The notes: generated by a model from the letters alone, not told the origin. DNA of 64,000 nucleotides from Arthrobacter sp. V1I7 (GCF_030817015.1 NZ_JAUSYS010000001.1:2542001-2606000); one strand, 5' to 3'; counted from the stretch's first letter, positions 53,693-63,440 are shown. Program-made: numbers and translations.

Positions 53693-55690
53693 ATGTCAGT
53701 CCTCCAAGGGCTCCAAACCACAGGGCCGGGGCAGGAGGAAACGGACCAAAAGGGCCCAACGAGCGTCATCCCTAAATTGGAATGGAGGTGGGCCGACATG
53801 CCCACAATGCCTGTAGGCGGGATCGTTCCCCGCAATGATGCGGGACAGACCGCAGACACCATCGTTCGAAATGCCAAAGTCTTCACCGGTGACCCTGCCC
53901 GGCCGCACGCCTCGGCCGTGGCCATCAAAGACGGCAAGGTACTGGTCGTCGGCGACGATGCCGACATCGCCAAGGTCACCGGATCGGCCACGAAGATCGT
54001 CGATGCCCAGAACCGCCGGGTAATCCCGGGACTCAACGACTCGCACCTGCATGTCATCCGGGGCGGGCTGAACTACGTGATGGAACTGCGCTGGGACGGA
54101 GTGCCGACGCTCAAGCTCGCCATGCAGATGCTCCGCGAGCAGGCCGACCGTACTCCCAAGGGCCAGTGGGTCCGCGTCGTGGGCGGTTTCACCAAGGAAC
54201 AGTTTGCCGAAAAGCGGCTGCCCACCCTGGCGGAACTCAACGAAGCCGCCCCCGATACGCCGGTCTTCATCCTCAATCTGTATCAGTCGGCGCTGATGAA
54301 CCGCGCCGCCGTCAGGGCCGCCGGCTACACCAAGGACACCCCCGACTTCAAAGGCGGTCAGATCGTCCACGGCCGTAACGGGGAACCAACCGGTCTGCTC
54401 CTGGCCGCACCCAGTGCCCTGGTCCTGTACTCAACCCTGGCCAAGGCCCCGCTGCTGCCCGAAGACGAACGGAAGAACTCCACGCGCCAGTATCTGCGTG
54501 AACTGAACAGGTTCGGCCTCACCTCGGCCATTGATGCCGCCGGCGGCTTCCAAAACTTCCCGGACAACTACCGGACCGTTATGGATCTTGCCAACGAGGG
54601 CAATCTGTCCCTCCGGATTGCCTACCACCTGTTCCCCCAGGTTGCCGGCCAGGAACTCGATGACCTCAAGCGCTGGGTGGAGACCGTCAAACCCGGAGAT
54701 GGGGACGAATACCTGCGGCTCAACGGCGCCGGAGAAAACCTCACCTGGGCCGCCGGGGACTTCGAGAACTTCACGGAACCGCGCCCGGAACTGTCCGCAG
54801 ACTACGAAGTCGAGTTCGAAAAGGCCGTCCGCCTGCTGATGGAAAACGGCTGGGGCTTCCGGCTCCACGCAACCTACAACGAAACCATCGAACGCGACCT
54901 GGCCGTGTTCGAAAAACTCGCCGCCGACGGTCTGTTCCCGGGCGGGAACCGGTGGATCTTCGACCACGCCGAAACCATCAGCAGCTCCAGCATGGACCGG
55001 GTCGCAGCACTGGGCGGGTCACTGTCGGTCCAGAACCGCATGTCCTTCCAGGGCGAAGCCTTCGTCCAGCGCTACGGCGCCGGCGCTGCCGCCCAGGCCC
55101 CGCCGATCCGCAAGATGCTCGACCGCGGCCTGGTGGTCGGCGCAGGAACGGACGCGACCCGCGTCTCCTCCTACAACCCCTGGGTCGCACTACACTGGCT
55201 GGTCTCCGGGCGCACCATCGGCAACACCCTCATCTACCCGCCGGAGAACCGGGTCAGCCGGGAACAGGCGCTGCAGATGTACACGGTCGCCGGAGCGAAA
55301 CTCACCGGCGAAGAGAACATCAAAGGCGTCCTGCGTGAAGGTTTCTACGGTGACCTGAGCATCCTCTCCGATGACTTCTTCGCCGTCGAGGAGCAGGACA
55401 TTCCGCACATCGAGGCACTGGCCACCATCGTTGGAGGGCGCATCGTCTACGCCGCCGGCGACTACGAAGGCCAGGACGAGGAAATCCCGGCCATCAGCCC
55501 GCTCTGGAGCCCAGTGGCCCACTACGGCGGCTACCAGGCCACCGCAAAGCCCTCGAGCACCGGCGGACGCCAGGCCGAACTGCTCGCCCAGGCCGCCGCC
55601 GAAGCCGAACAGCAGCGGCAGTGGCGTTCAGCGCGCCACGGGGCACCTGCAGTCATCGCCGACACCGCCTTCGAAACCCACGCCCACTAG
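53693..55690 (+). CDS. YtcJ-like metal-dependent amidohydrolase
   Basis: A 665-residue protein of the amidohydrolase superfamily, YtcJ/exoenzyme-regulatory group. VIPGLNDSHLHVIRGGLNY carries the HxH metal motif after a beta-sandwich start (TIVRNAKVFTGD, AIKDGKVLVVGDDADI). WIFDHAETISSSSMDRVAALGGSLSVQNRM, GAGTDATRVSSYNPW (the catalytic Asp) and the closing sandwich HIEALATIVGGRIVYAAGDYEGQ follow. It should hydrolyse an amide, carbamate or cyclic amide; the substrate is unknown. A second start at 53798 with GGAGG 9 nt upstream is possible. The YcaC-like hydrolase gene follows in the same direction. Confidence 0.88.
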   Translation: MSVLQGLQTTGPGQEETDQKGPTSVIPKLEWRWADMPTMPVGGIVPRNDAGQTADTIVRNAKVFTGDPARPHASAVAIKDGKVLVVGDDADIAKVTGSATKIVDAQNRRVIPGLNDSHLHVIRGGLNYVMELRWDGVPTLKLAMQMLREQADRTPKGQWVRVVGGFTKEQFAEKRLPTLAELNEAAPDTPVFILNLYQSALMNRAAVRAAGYTKDTPDFKGGQIVHGRNGEPTGLLLAAPSALVLYSTLAKAPLLPEDERKNSTRQYLRELNRFGLTSAIDAAGGFQNFPDNYRTVMDLANEGNLSLRIAYHLFPQVAGQELDDLKRWVETVKPGDGDEYLRLNGAGENLTWAAGDFENFTEPRPELSADYEVEFEKAVRLLMENGWGFRLHATYNETIERDLAVFEKLAADGLFPGGNRWIFDHAETISSSSMDRVAALGGSLSVQNRMSFQGEAFVQRYGAGAAAQAPPIRKMLDRGLVVGAGTDATRVSSYNPWVALHWLVSGRTIGNTLIYPPENRVSREQALQMYTVAGAKLTGEENIKGVLREGFYGDLSILSDDFFAVEEQDIPHIEALATIVGGRIVYAAGDYEGQDEEIPAISPLWSPVAHYGGYQATAKPSSTGGRQAELLAQAAAEAEQQRQWRSARHGAPAVIADTAFETHAH

Positions 55691-55784
55691 CCAGCAATAG
55701 AACCCGATGAAAAAGAGACGTCTGTACGACATCATCCGTACAGCACTAAGAAGAACCCCCAACAACAGAGAAGGAAGCAAAACC

Positions 55785-56453
55785 ATGACAACCGTAAACT
55801 TCGACAACGTCCAGGCAGTCCCCAGCGAGAACCTCATCACCCCCGAGAACAGCGTCTTCCTCTTCGTGGACCACCAGCCCCAGATGTTCTTCGGCGTCGG
55901 CAGCACCGGCGACCGCGGCGCCATCATCAACGCCGCCGTCGGACTGGGCAAGACTGCCAAGGCCTTCAACGTCCCCACCGTATTGACAACCGTCGCCGCG
56001 AAGACCTTCTCCGGCAACCTCCTGCCTTCCCTTGCCGAGGTGTTCCCGGGCGCCGACATCATCGACCGCACCACGATGAACGCGTGGGAGGACCCGGCTG
56101 TGGTCGACGCGATCAAGGCCACGGGCCGGACCAAGATCGTCCTGTCCGGCCTCTGGACCGAAGTCTGCCTGGTCCTGCCCGCCCTCTCAGCACTCGCCCA
56201 GGGCTATGAAATCTACGTCGTGGCCGACGCCTCCGGCGGCGTCAGCGCCGAGGCCCACGACCTCGCCATCCAGCGCATGGCCGCCGCAGGAGCAGTCCCG
56301 GTCACCTGGGTCCAGGTCCTGCTCGAGCTCCAGCGCGACTGGGCACGGGGCGAGACCTACGTACCAGTGTCCGAGATCGTCAAGGCCCACGGCGGCGCCT
56401 ATGGCCTGGGTATGTACTACGCAGGGGACTTCCTCGGCGGAAACGCCGGCTGA
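55785..56453 (+). CDS. Isochorismatase-like cysteine hydrolase (YcaC type)
   Basis: A 222-residue protein. The family triad is present: D29 (LFVDHQPQMFFG), a Lys near residue 73 (AAKTFSGNLL) and C128 (GLWTEVCLVLPALSAL). The VVADASGGVSAEAHDLAIQRMAAAGAVPVTW end is typical of YcaC. The group hydrolyses amides and related bonds; real substrates are mostly unknown. AGAAGGAAG precedes the ATG at 55785. It shares direction with the amidohydrolase and DoxX genes. Confidence 0.9.
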   Translation: MTTVNFDNVQAVPSENLITPENSVFLFVDHQPQMFFGVGSTGDRGAIINAAVGLGKTAKAFNVPTVLTTVAAKTFSGNLLPSLAEVFPGADIIDRTTMNAWEDPAVVDAIKATGRTKIVLSGLWTEVCLVLPALSALAQGYEIYVVADASGGVSAEAHDLAIQRMAAAGAVPVTWVQVLLELQRDWARGETYVPVSEIVKAHGGAYGLGMYYAGDFLGGNAG

Positions 56454-56499
56454 GCCCCCGAATGTCCTGACGTTATGGATTGAGTGAAGGGACCGGACC

Positions 56500-57024
56500 G
56501 TGAATGACGATGTGGGAATCCTGCTGCTGCGGGTGGTCATCGGGCTGCTGATCGCCGGCCACGGCGTGCAGAAAGTCTCCTTCCGCCTCGGCGGGAAGGG
56601 ACTGCAGGGCGGCACCGACGAATTCAAGGCCGACGGCTTCCGCGGCGGCGCCTTCACGGCGCTGGCCGCCGGTCTCGGTCAGATCGGATCCGGTCTCTTC
56701 CTCGCCCTCGGCGCCCTGACCCCGCTCGCGGCGATGGTCGCCATCGGGGTCATGACGGTCGCCGTGACCGTCAAAACCGGCAACGGGCTCTGGGTCCAGC
56801 ACGATGGGTACGAATTCCCACTGGTCCTGATTACCATCGCCACAGCCCTGGGCTTCACCGGCCCCGGCGCCTACTCCGTCGACGCACTCCTGGGCATTGA
56901 CAACCCCCCGCTGTGGGCCGGAACCGCGGCACTGGCAGTCGGCGTCCTCGCCGGACTCCTCATGCGGGTGGCGCTCCACCGCGGCACCCCATCTGCCCCT
57001 GACACACGTCAGGGGCAGGCCTGA
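56500..57024 (+). CDS. DoxX-family membrane protein
   Basis: A 174-residue protein with four helices (LLRVVIGLLIAGHGVQKVSF is the DoxX opening motif, then GLGQIGSGLFLALGALTPLAAMVAIGVM). DoxX-like proteins are thought to work with thiol/quinone redox systems at the membrane. GTG start at 56500 with GAAGGGAC upstream. It probably belongs to the same transcript as the YcaC-like gene, 46 nt upstream. Confidence 0.88.
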   Translation: MNDDVGILLLRVVIGLLIAGHGVQKVSFRLGGKGLQGGTDEFKADGFRGGAFTALAAGLGQIGSGLFLALGALTPLAAMVAIGVMTVAVTVKTGNGLWVQHDGYEFPLVLITIATALGFTGPGAYSVDALLGIDNPPLWAGTAALAVGVLAGLLMRVALHRGTPSAPDTRQGQA

Positions 57025-57140
57025 TCGGCCACGGAATCCTCCCGGCTCCGTGGACGGCCCGAGGCGCCTCGCCGAATAGCGCGCCGCATCCGGCCTTGCA
57101 GTACTACCCCATCCAGTCCACTCACATCCAAGGAGCTCTC

Positions 57141-57824
57141 ATGAGTTCTCCCCCTCGAGGGGTCTTCCTCTCGCTCAGTGCGCTCACCATCGCCACCGGC
57201 CTCGTGGACGCAGCAAGCGTTCTGGGCATGGGCGTCTTTGCAGCCAACATGACCGGCAACATCGTCTTCCTTGGTTTCTCCCTGGGCGGCGCCCCCGGGT
57301 ACTCCGTCATTGCCGCTCTGTTTGCTCTGGCCGGATTCTTGGTCGGCGCATTCGTCGCCGGACTGGTCGTCGTAGGCAAGTTCGAGTCCCGAAGAGCGGG
57401 ACAAGCTCTGGGTGTTGAGTCCGCTGTTCTTGTCGCCGCGGCATTGGCTGCTTGGCTCACTGGTGCCGATGGATTGGACGGATGGCCAGACTGGGTCGTG
57501 CTCGCGGTGCTGGGCGCAGCCATGGGGCTGCAGAACGCGATCTCGTTGAAGTCGGGTGTCACTGATATGAGGACCACGGTGCTCACCCTCACCCTGACCG
57601 CGTTGGCGTCCGACCTGGCCCGCGGAAAGAACGATCAGGCCGGCATTCGAATCTACTCCGTGGTCCTGCTGCTCGTGGGCGCTCTTGGCGGGACACTGCT
57701 GCTCTTCTGGGCCGGGCTGACCTGGACTATTGCCGCTGCGGCCCTGTTCGTGGGGATTGCCGCAATCCTTATAGCACGTACTCGCTCTGCCGCGCTGGGC
57801 GCGACCGCTGGCGGAGGCGGCTAA
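57141..57824 (+). CDS. DUF1275 (YoaK-like) membrane protein
   Basis: A 227-residue protein with about six helices. The N-terminal LSALTIATGLVDAASVLGMGVFAANMTGNIVFLG and AAMGLQNAISLKSGVTDMRTTVLTLTLTALASDL are the two conserved segments of the DUF1275 family. The role is unknown; transport or stress tolerance has been proposed. AAGGAG 5 nt before the ATG. Confidence 0.9.
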   Translation: MSSPPRGVFLSLSALTIATGLVDAASVLGMGVFAANMTGNIVFLGFSLGGAPGYSVIAALFALAGFLVGAFVAGLVVVGKFESRRAGQALGVESAVLVAAALAAWLTGADGLDGWPDWVVLAVLGAAMGLQNAISLKSGVTDMRTTVLTLTLTALASDLARGKNDQAGIRIYSVVLLLVGALGGTLLLFWAGLTWTIAAAALFVGIAAILIARTRSAALGATAGGGG

Positions 57825-57940
57825 AGGGAGCGCCAGCCCGCTTACGCCAAATAGAACCCACCGGCGCTCCGGCAGAACCGGGTGCCGGGACCGACCCCGG
57901 CGCCCGGCGCCGATAAGCGGGCAGACCACAGGGAAGGGCC

Positions 57941-58304
57941 ATGGAATTCCAATTCCAACCCATCATGGACAGCGTCGGCAGGGCCATGGATGCCGCCCGG
58001 CGTCGCGGCAATAGTCATAGGAGCCGTCGCCGCGACACTCTCAGCAGCCGGCCCTGCTGCGGCGGCAGCCGGGCAGCACCTACGAGACATACCGCGCCGG
58101 CTGGGCAGGTCCATCCTCTTGGGCCGGGAGCTGCTGGTGGCCGCCGATATCATCCGTTCAGTTGCCATCGACCCCGCCTTCGACCCCGTAGGCGTCCACG
58201 GGTGTCCTACGGAAATGCCAACTCGACAGCGACCGGATGCTCTCCCCGAGGGCCGAGGCGTGCGGACGGACCGACAGGAACTAGTCGAGACCAGTCATCG
58301 CTAA
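57941..58304 (+). pseudogene. Decayed DUF1622 paralogue
   Basis: It starts well (MEFQFQPIMDSVGRAMDA after GGAAGGGCC) and matches MEFQQIIEAVGRFMDF of the gene at 41021. Near 57990 the sense moves to a second frame with GVAAIVIGAV and later RRLGRSILLGRELLVAADII then RSVAIDPAFDPVGV, matching the middle of the family. The third helix is missing. At least one frameshift and one deletion are needed to explain it. Confidence 0.85.
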
Positions 58305-58363
58305 CAGGGAGCAGTGGTATTTTCAGCATATCGCTGTAACTAGCAAGAGCAGAGGGGAAATGG

Positions 58364-59071
58364 GTGGAACGCGACGACACTCACCCGGCGCCTGAGGGCC
58401 ATGGGGATGCACCGCTACTGCCCAACGCTGGGGATTCCTTTCACGCCTTGCCTGACCGGCCGCAGGCTTTCTTCAGTTCTCTACTTACCGAGCACTTCGT
58501 GCTGGAATCCGCCAGGGGAATAACGGTGGCCGAGTCCAGCAGCAGGGCGTCGCTTTACCTCATGACACTATCGAGCTCCCTAGTTGCGTATGGATTCCTC
58601 GCCCAGACTCCAATAGCCCTAAATTTCCTAGCAGTAGTGATTCCTGTGGTCGTTGTCCTGGGACTGTTCACGTACGAACGGCTCGTCCAGACATCACTGG
58701 AAGACGTCGCCGCATTGGACTCGATGCAGCGAATTCGCCGGTATTACGCTCGCCTTCTCCCGGGGGCTGAAGAATTCTTTTCAATGCCGCACGGGCAACA
58801 CGCGCTGAATGAACTGCTCGATATCGGAGGACGGGGATCGTGGCGCGGTGTCTTCTTCACCATGTCCACGGCTATCGCCGTCGTGAATTCCATCGTTGCG
58901 GGTGCGGGCGTGGCGCTTCTCAGTTACCCCACTCTCGGCAGTGACACTGCCGCCATCCTCCTAGGGGCAGCGCTAGGTGTTCTCTTCCTTGCGGTGCAGA
59001 CCGGATATCAAGTGCGTCGCTACCAGAAAGTGATCAGGATTATTCTGGCCAGGCACCGCCCACGCCAGTAG
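58364..59071 (+). CDS. Four-helix membrane protein, unknown
   Basis: A 235-residue protein. Two helix pairs are seen (ASLYLMTLSSSLVAYGFLAQ with LAVVIPVVVVLGLFTYERLV; GVFFTMSTAIAVVNSIVAGAGVALL with TAAILLGAALGVLFLAVQTGYQV), separated by a charged helix (SLEDVAALDSMQRIRRYYARLLPGAEEFF). Family not recognised; the layout resembles small two-plus-two-helix membrane sensors. GTG start with AGAGGGGAAA upstream. Apparently monocistronic. Confidence 0.65.
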   Translation: MERDDTHPAPEGHGDAPLLPNAGDSFHALPDRPQAFFSSLLTEHFVLESARGITVAESSSRASLYLMTLSSSLVAYGFLAQTPIALNFLAVVIPVVVVLGLFTYERLVQTSLEDVAALDSMQRIRRYYARLLPGAEEFFSMPHGQHALNELLDIGGRGSWRGVFFTMSTAIAVVNSIVAGAGVALLSYPTLGSDTAAILLGAALGVLFLAVQTGYQVRRYQKVIRIILARHRPRQ

Positions 59072-59252
59072 TCCCGGGGGTCACCGGCACGACAAGCCGT
59101 TGCGCAAAGTTCGACGGCACTGACCGCTGCTGGATTTGGTAGCCGGTGCCGTGATCGTCCATGCCGCGCCATCGGAGTTGCAGCCCTTCGCAGAGACCGG
59201 ATTCCTTCCTGTCCCGCTGAAGTTCGCGCGAAAAGTGGAGTAAGCCCCGCGT

Positions 59253-59365
59253 CTATGCCCGACGGATAGCGGCTTCTTCCTCTTCGAGCGAGGGGTAGTC
59301 AATATAGCCTTGTCCGTGCCGCCGTAGAAGTGGTCACGGTGGGTTCGGAGCTGCCGGAGATGGCT
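59253..59365 (-). pseudogene. C-terminal fragment of an old-yellow-enzyme alkene reductase
   Basis: The minus strand reads RQLRTHRDHFYGGTDK and, one frame over, GYIDYPSLEEEEAA ending in TAG. HFYGG followed by GY(T/I)DYP is the C-terminus of alkene-reductase-type old yellow enzymes. The body of the gene is lost; the IS1380 inserted about 95 bp away. Confidence 0.6.
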
Positions 59366-59461
59366 GCGGTGGTCTGTGCCCCCTCGGCCACGATCGCCAG
59401 CTGACACGCCAGGGAGACGGTGCCCCGATGTCCTTTGCGTCAGCGCGCCAAGGAACCCTAA

Positions 59462-61160
59462 CCTCGGTCTTTCATGAGGGCGTGGCTGGAACGCGTGGTT
59501 AAAGCCTGAAAGGTGCCCTGACGGGAAAATGTAGTTACCACACAACATTTTTCATGACACATCAGGAGCACCCTGCAGGTGAGTTACTTTACCGGCTTTA
59601 CCCGTCTGTCCGTGTTGATTCTTCCGGGGACGGAGTGGTGTCGCAGGCTGGCGGTGTGATCCTGACGTCGATGGTGAAGGGGGCTGGTCTTGGCGCTGGT
59701 TTGTCGGAGGCTTTGGAGCCGTGGCGCAAGCCCTTTGCCACGCACGACCCGGGCAAAATCCTCACCGACCTGGCCCTGTCGTTGGCCACGGGCGGCGACA
59801 GTGTGTCTGACATTGACCGGCTTCGCAACCAGCCTGAGGTGTACGGGCTCGTGGCCTCGGATCCGACGATCAGCCGGCTGTTCAAGATCCTGGCAACGGT
59901 AAAGCCTGCCAAGGCGCTGGCGGCCATCAACGGCGCCCGCGCGAAGGCTCGGGCCCATGTGTGGGCGCAGGCCGGGAAGGACTCACCCCTGCACGGGGTG
60001 AGCGCCGAGAATCCGCTGGTCATCGACCTCGACGCGTCCCTCCTGAATTCCCATTCAGAGAAGGAAGACGCCCGTCCAACGTGGAAGAAGGGCTTCGGAT
60101 TCCACCCGCTGTGTTCCTTCCTTGACCACGGGATTCTGGGCACCGGTGAGCCGCTGGTGACCCTGCTGCGGCCCGGCAATGCCGGCTCCAACACGGTCAG
60201 TGATCACATCCAGGTCGTGAAGGACTCTGTCAAACAACTCCCCAAGGGGTACCGGTCGGGGAGGAAGATCATGATCCGCACCGATTCCGCCGGCGGCACG
60301 CACGGGTTCCTGGACTGGCTGACTGCCAAGGGTCGCAACTTCTCCTACTCCGTGGGGTTCCCGATCCACGGTGCGGTGGCCGCTGTCCTGCCCCTGGTCC
60401 CCAAAGACGGGTGGACCAAGGCGCACGACAGCGACGGGGTTGAGCGTGACGGCGCCTGGGTCGCCGACATCACCGGCATGCTGGACCTGTCCTCATGGCC
60501 CGCCGGGATGCGGGTCATCGTCCGCAAGGAAATCCCGCACGTCGGCGCCCAGCTGCGGATCACCGACATCGACGGGCACCGGTACACGGCCATCGCGACG
60601 AACCAGGAAAAGGGCCAGCTGGCCACGTTGGAGGTCCGCCACCGGCTCCGGGCACGCTGCGAGGACAGGATCCGCAACGCCAAAGACACCGGCCTGGCCA
60701 ACCTGCCCTTCCACGCCTTTACCGGCAATGAACTCTGGTGCCACGTGGTCATGCTCGCCGCTGAGATCATGGCCTGGACCCAAATGATTGCCTTCACCGG
60801 CACAAAGGCCAGACGCTGGGAGCCCAAGAAACTCCGTGCCAGGCTGTTCGAAATCGGCGGCAAAATCGCCAGCCACGCCCGCCAAACCACCCTGCACCTG
60901 GCCGCGACAGCACCGGACGTGACGCTGCTGCTCAAGGGAATGAAACGCCTCGCAGTACTGAGCCCACCATAGCCGGGACCGCCAACCGCCCGCCGCTCAT
61001 CCAGAAAGCACCAGCATCACCGTGACCGGTGTGGAACCCGTCACCGACAACCGCCATCAGGCCAGCGGTCAAAATGTCACACCCAAATGCCACCATAGAA
61101 ACCGTCAGGCAGCCGGTAAGCCCAGACCCACTGGAAACCACGCCTCATGAAAGATCGAGG
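59462..61160 (+). mobile_element. Second IS1380-family insertion sequence, 1699 bp
   Basis: The inverted repeats start CCTCGGTCTTTCATGAGG (59462-59479) and CCTCGATCTTTCATGAGG (read inward from 61160), one mismatch in 18. The direct target duplication CTAA lies at 59458-59461 and 61161-61164. Its ends resemble those of the IS1380 at 19694 only in the first bases, so it is a distinct member. Confidence 0.9.
59554..60972 (+). CDS. IS1380-family transposase (second type)
   Basis: A 472-residue DDE transposase. Recognisable parts are GVILTSMVKGAGLGAGLSEAL, the first catalytic Asp in NPLVIDLDASLLNSHSEKE, the second in MIRTDSAGGTHGFLDWL, and ARCEDRIRNAKDTGLANLPFHAF, which holds the Glu. It is clearly a different IS1380 subgroup from the one at 19814. 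Intact. Confidence 0.93.
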   Translation: MTHQEHPAGELLYRLYPSVRVDSSGDGVVSQAGGVILTSMVKGAGLGAGLSEALEPWRKPFATHDPGKILTDLALSLATGGDSVSDIDRLRNQPEVYGLVASDPTISRLFKILATVKPAKALAAINGARAKARAHVWAQAGKDSPLHGVSAENPLVIDLDASLLNSHSEKEDARPTWKKGFGFHPLCSFLDHGILGTGEPLVTLLRPGNAGSNTVSDHIQVVKDSVKQLPKGYRSGRKIMIRTDSAGGTHGFLDWLTAKGRNFSYSVGFPIHGAVAAVLPLVPKDGWTKAHDSDGVERDGAWVADITGMLDLSSWPAGMRVIVRKEIPHVGAQLRITDIDGHRYTAIATNQEKGQLATLEVRHRLRARCEDRIRNAKDTGLANLPFHAFTGNELWCHVVMLAAEIMAWTQMIAFTGTKARRWEPKKLRARLFEIGGKIASHARQTTLHLAATAPDVTLLLKGMKRLAVLSPP

Positions 61161-61308
61161 CTAAGATCGGCTTCGCCTGGCACGCGGCCGTCACCGCCCA
61201 CGGCGACGGCTCAGGTCACCCGCGTTCGGCATCAAATACCGGAGTGCCTGACTCCCGGCATCTCTGTACGACGCACAGGTAGAGGCGCCGTCCCTGGGCG
61301 TAGGAGGG

Positions 61309-61896
61309 TTAGTCCTGGTATGCGCGGGTGACGAAGTCCTCAACGCGGCGATCCGGAACCAGCCAGATCAGCGCCACCGCGGTGTAGACCGCGACCCCCA
61401 GCAGCGGCTGCACGAGGCTCAGCGCAAGGCCGGTGAGGTAAATCAGCGGCGACGCCTTGCCTTTCCAGTCCCGGCCGACTGCTTGGGCCAGGGCACCATC
61501 CCGGCCCTGCTGGCGGATCAGGGCCTGTTGCAAGATGAAGTAGGCGATGGACGCGCAGAACAGGTTGATCCCGTAGACCACCACAGGGATCTGTACGAAG
61601 CCGGACTCGTCCATCCAGTGGGTGCTGAATGGGAAGAGCGAGAGCCAGAACAACAGGTGCAGATTCGCCCAGAGGATCCGGCCGTTGACGCGGTCGGCCA
61701 AGTGGATCATGTGGTGGTGGTTGTTCCAGTAGATTCCGACATAAACGAAGCTCAGCAGGTAGCTGAGGAAAGTAGGGAGGACATCGAGCAAACCTTGCCA
61801 AGTCGGCTCGTGCGGCACGCGCAGTTCGAGCACCATGATGGTGATGACTATAGCCAGCACGCCATCGCTGAAAGTCTCCAGGCGGTTCTTGTTCAT
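61309..61896 (-). CDS. TMEM175/DUF1211-family potassium channel-like protein
   Basis: A 195-residue protein with six helices. The opening RLETFSDGVLAIVITIMVLELRVP is the TMEM175 signature (FSDG plus the hydrophobic filter helix). LSYLLSFVYVGIYWNNHHHMIH follows as helix 3. Bacterial homologues form tetrameric, weakly selective K+ channels. Only one repeat is present, as usual in bacteria. It is transcribed alone. Confidence 0.93.
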   Translation of the reverse strand: MNKNRLETFSDGVLAIVITIMVLELRVPHEPTWQGLLDVLPTFLSYLLSFVYVGIYWNNHHHMIHLADRVNGRILWANLHLLFWLSLFPFSTHWMDESGFVQIPVVVYGINLFCASIAYFILQQALIRQQGRDGALAQAVGRDWKGKASPLIYLTGLALSLVQPLLGVAVYTAVALIWLVPDRRVEDFVTRAYQD

Positions 61897-62229
61897 CGGG
61901 TTTCTCCATCAGCGCATCTTCGTAATCCAAGCCTTCGCACCAAGGCCGCGGGGTGACATTTTCAAGGGCGTGGCGCAGTCCTCGGCAGTCCGGATTGCGC
62001 CGGTCCGCTGCGCCGGCACCTGCCAGCGCGCCGCCATCAGCCTAGCCGTTCCGCAGGATAGATGGGCCCTGGCTCGCCGCTTTGCGGAAGCAGGGCTGCA
62101 AGATGAGCCCACCTCGGCGACTTCGCTGGTTGGACGGTGGGGAGGCCTCGGGCAGGGTCGGTTCGAGCAGCTCGATGGGATTGGCCGAACGATCGTCGAG
62201 CAGGACCTGACGGCCGACGACGCCAGGAA
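61897..62229. other. Intergenic region, no intact gene
   Basis: Plus-strand frames here may be the first, badly eroded part of the broken FMN reductase (the frame through 62165-62200 reads GIGRTIVEQDLTADD). Nothing else is recognised. Confidence 0.35.
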
Positions 62230-62740
62230 CTTTTCCGTTCACCGAGTTCCTCATGAGGGACCTCCCCTCTACAGCTATGACTACGATGCTGATTTTCCCC
62301 CCGCAGGGCGGGGCGTTGCAGGATGCCATCGAAGCCTGCAACGGCATCCTTTTTGCCTCTCCCGAGTACAACCAGGTCCATTCCCGGGGTGCTGAAGAAC
62401 GCCATCGACTGGGGATCCCGGCCGTGAGGCACCAATTCTTTCGCCCGGAGACCTACCGGCATCATCGGCGCTCCCCCGGCCAGCATGGCACGGCCCTTGA
62501 TGTAAGTCATCCATCCGCACCGAGCTGAGCTTCCTCGATGCGCCGCAACTGAGCACTCCTGAAGCCTCCATGAAGTTCAGTGCCGGCGCGTTCGAGGACG
62601 ACGGTGCGGTAAAGGACGAATCCGCAGCAACCTTCCTGCGCCACTACAGGGACGAATACGGCGCCCTCGTCCAGCGCGTCGCCGCCCACGCCCTCGGCCA
62701 CATCGGCGATCTGGAGCCGGACACCCAAACCAGCTCTCCC
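62230..62740 (+). pseudogene. Broken NAD(P)H-dependent FMN reductase
   Basis: Three frames together give the family: LYSYDYDADFPPAG, then DAIEACNGILFASPEYN (the flavin-phosphate loop region), then frames resembling the family segments IPGVLKNAIDW and GASPGSMGTAL, and finally MKFSAGAFEDDGAVKDESAATFL near 62570-62640. At least three frameshifts are needed to join them. Such reductases supply FMNH2 or reduce quinones. The gene is dead. Confidence 0.75.
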
Positions 62741-62771
62741 GCTGACAAGCAGCCGCCAGGCTCCACGGGCG

Positions 62772-62812
62772 ACGGCGGCTCAGGCGGCATCGAGTGCCGC
62801 CTGAGCCGCCGT
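62772..62812. terminator. Strong hairpin between the broken reductase and the MarR gene
   Basis: ACGGCGGCTCAGGCGGCA (62772-62789) pairs over 18 bp with TGCCGCCTGAGCCGCCGT (62795-62812), loop TCGAG. It is placed to stop the leftward MarR transcript. Confidence 0.8.
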
Positions 62813-62853
62813 TTCCTGGGGGCAGGTTCCTGCCCGGTCGCGGTGTCCGGCTG

Positions 62854-63321
62854 CTACGCCGCGTTGGCTTCGCGCAGTTCTGCCATCGCTTCAGCTACCA
62901 TGACCGCCTTGTCCGGGCCGAGAACGTCGATATAGGTTTTCTGGACGATGTCTGCGACGAGGCAACGAAGCTCCTTGGCCTGCTCGGCGCCTGCATCGGT
63001 CAGCTCCAGGTAGATCACCCTGCGGTCGTCGGCGCAAGGATTGCGTACCGCGAGGTTTCGTTTTGCCAGCCGGTCCGCGATTTTGGTGACGCCGCCCGTG
63101 CTGAAGGCCGCCTCGCGGGCCAGCGCCGCCATTGGCATCCGGTGGCCCGGGGTTCGCATCAGCCGCAGCAGCGTCTCGGCTTCGGCAGGGTCCAAGGTGA
63201 ATGCGGCCGCCACCGCCTTGTGCAGCTTCTTGTTCGTGTTTTGGAAACCCTCGATAACAAGTCCCCACTGCGATACGGCATCGAGGTCGAGGCTGGCTTC
63301 TGCAGATGCTTGCTGGGGCAT
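62854..63321 (-). CDS. MarR-family transcriptional regulator
   Basis: A 155-residue MarR protein. The winged HTH is MPMAALAREAAFSTGGVTKIADRLAKRNLAVRNPCADDRRVIYLELTDAG, with a Cys in the wing (NPCADDRR) that could sense oxidants or quinones. It is divergent from the VOC-family dioxygenase gene, and operators lie between them. It differs clearly from the MarR at 42417. Confidence 0.92.
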   Translation of the reverse strand: MPQQASAEASLDLDAVSQWGLVIEGFQNTNKKLHKAVAAAFTLDPAEAETLLRLMRTPGHRMPMAALAREAAFSTGGVTKIADRLAKRNLAVRNPCADDRRVIYLELTDAGAEQAKELRCLVADIVQKTYIDVLGPDKAVMVAEAMAELREANAA

Positions 63322-63365
63322 GAGGTAGTCCTTTCCAAGCCCTATGGTACACGCGTCGGCATCTA

Positions 63366-63392
63366 CTTACTAGCAAATTGTTTGCCAGTAAG
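63366..63392. promoter_or_regulatory. Inverted repeat at the MarR promoter
   Basis: CTTACTAGCAAA (63366-63377) and TTTGCCAGTAAG (63381-63392) are symmetric with one mismatch around TTG. The site is 45 bp upstream of the MarR start, a typical autoregulatory position. Confidence 0.7.
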
Positions 63393-63440
63393 GTAATCTC
63401 TGGGGTTTTGCGGGAAGGGCGGTCCTGTCGACGTAATTAG

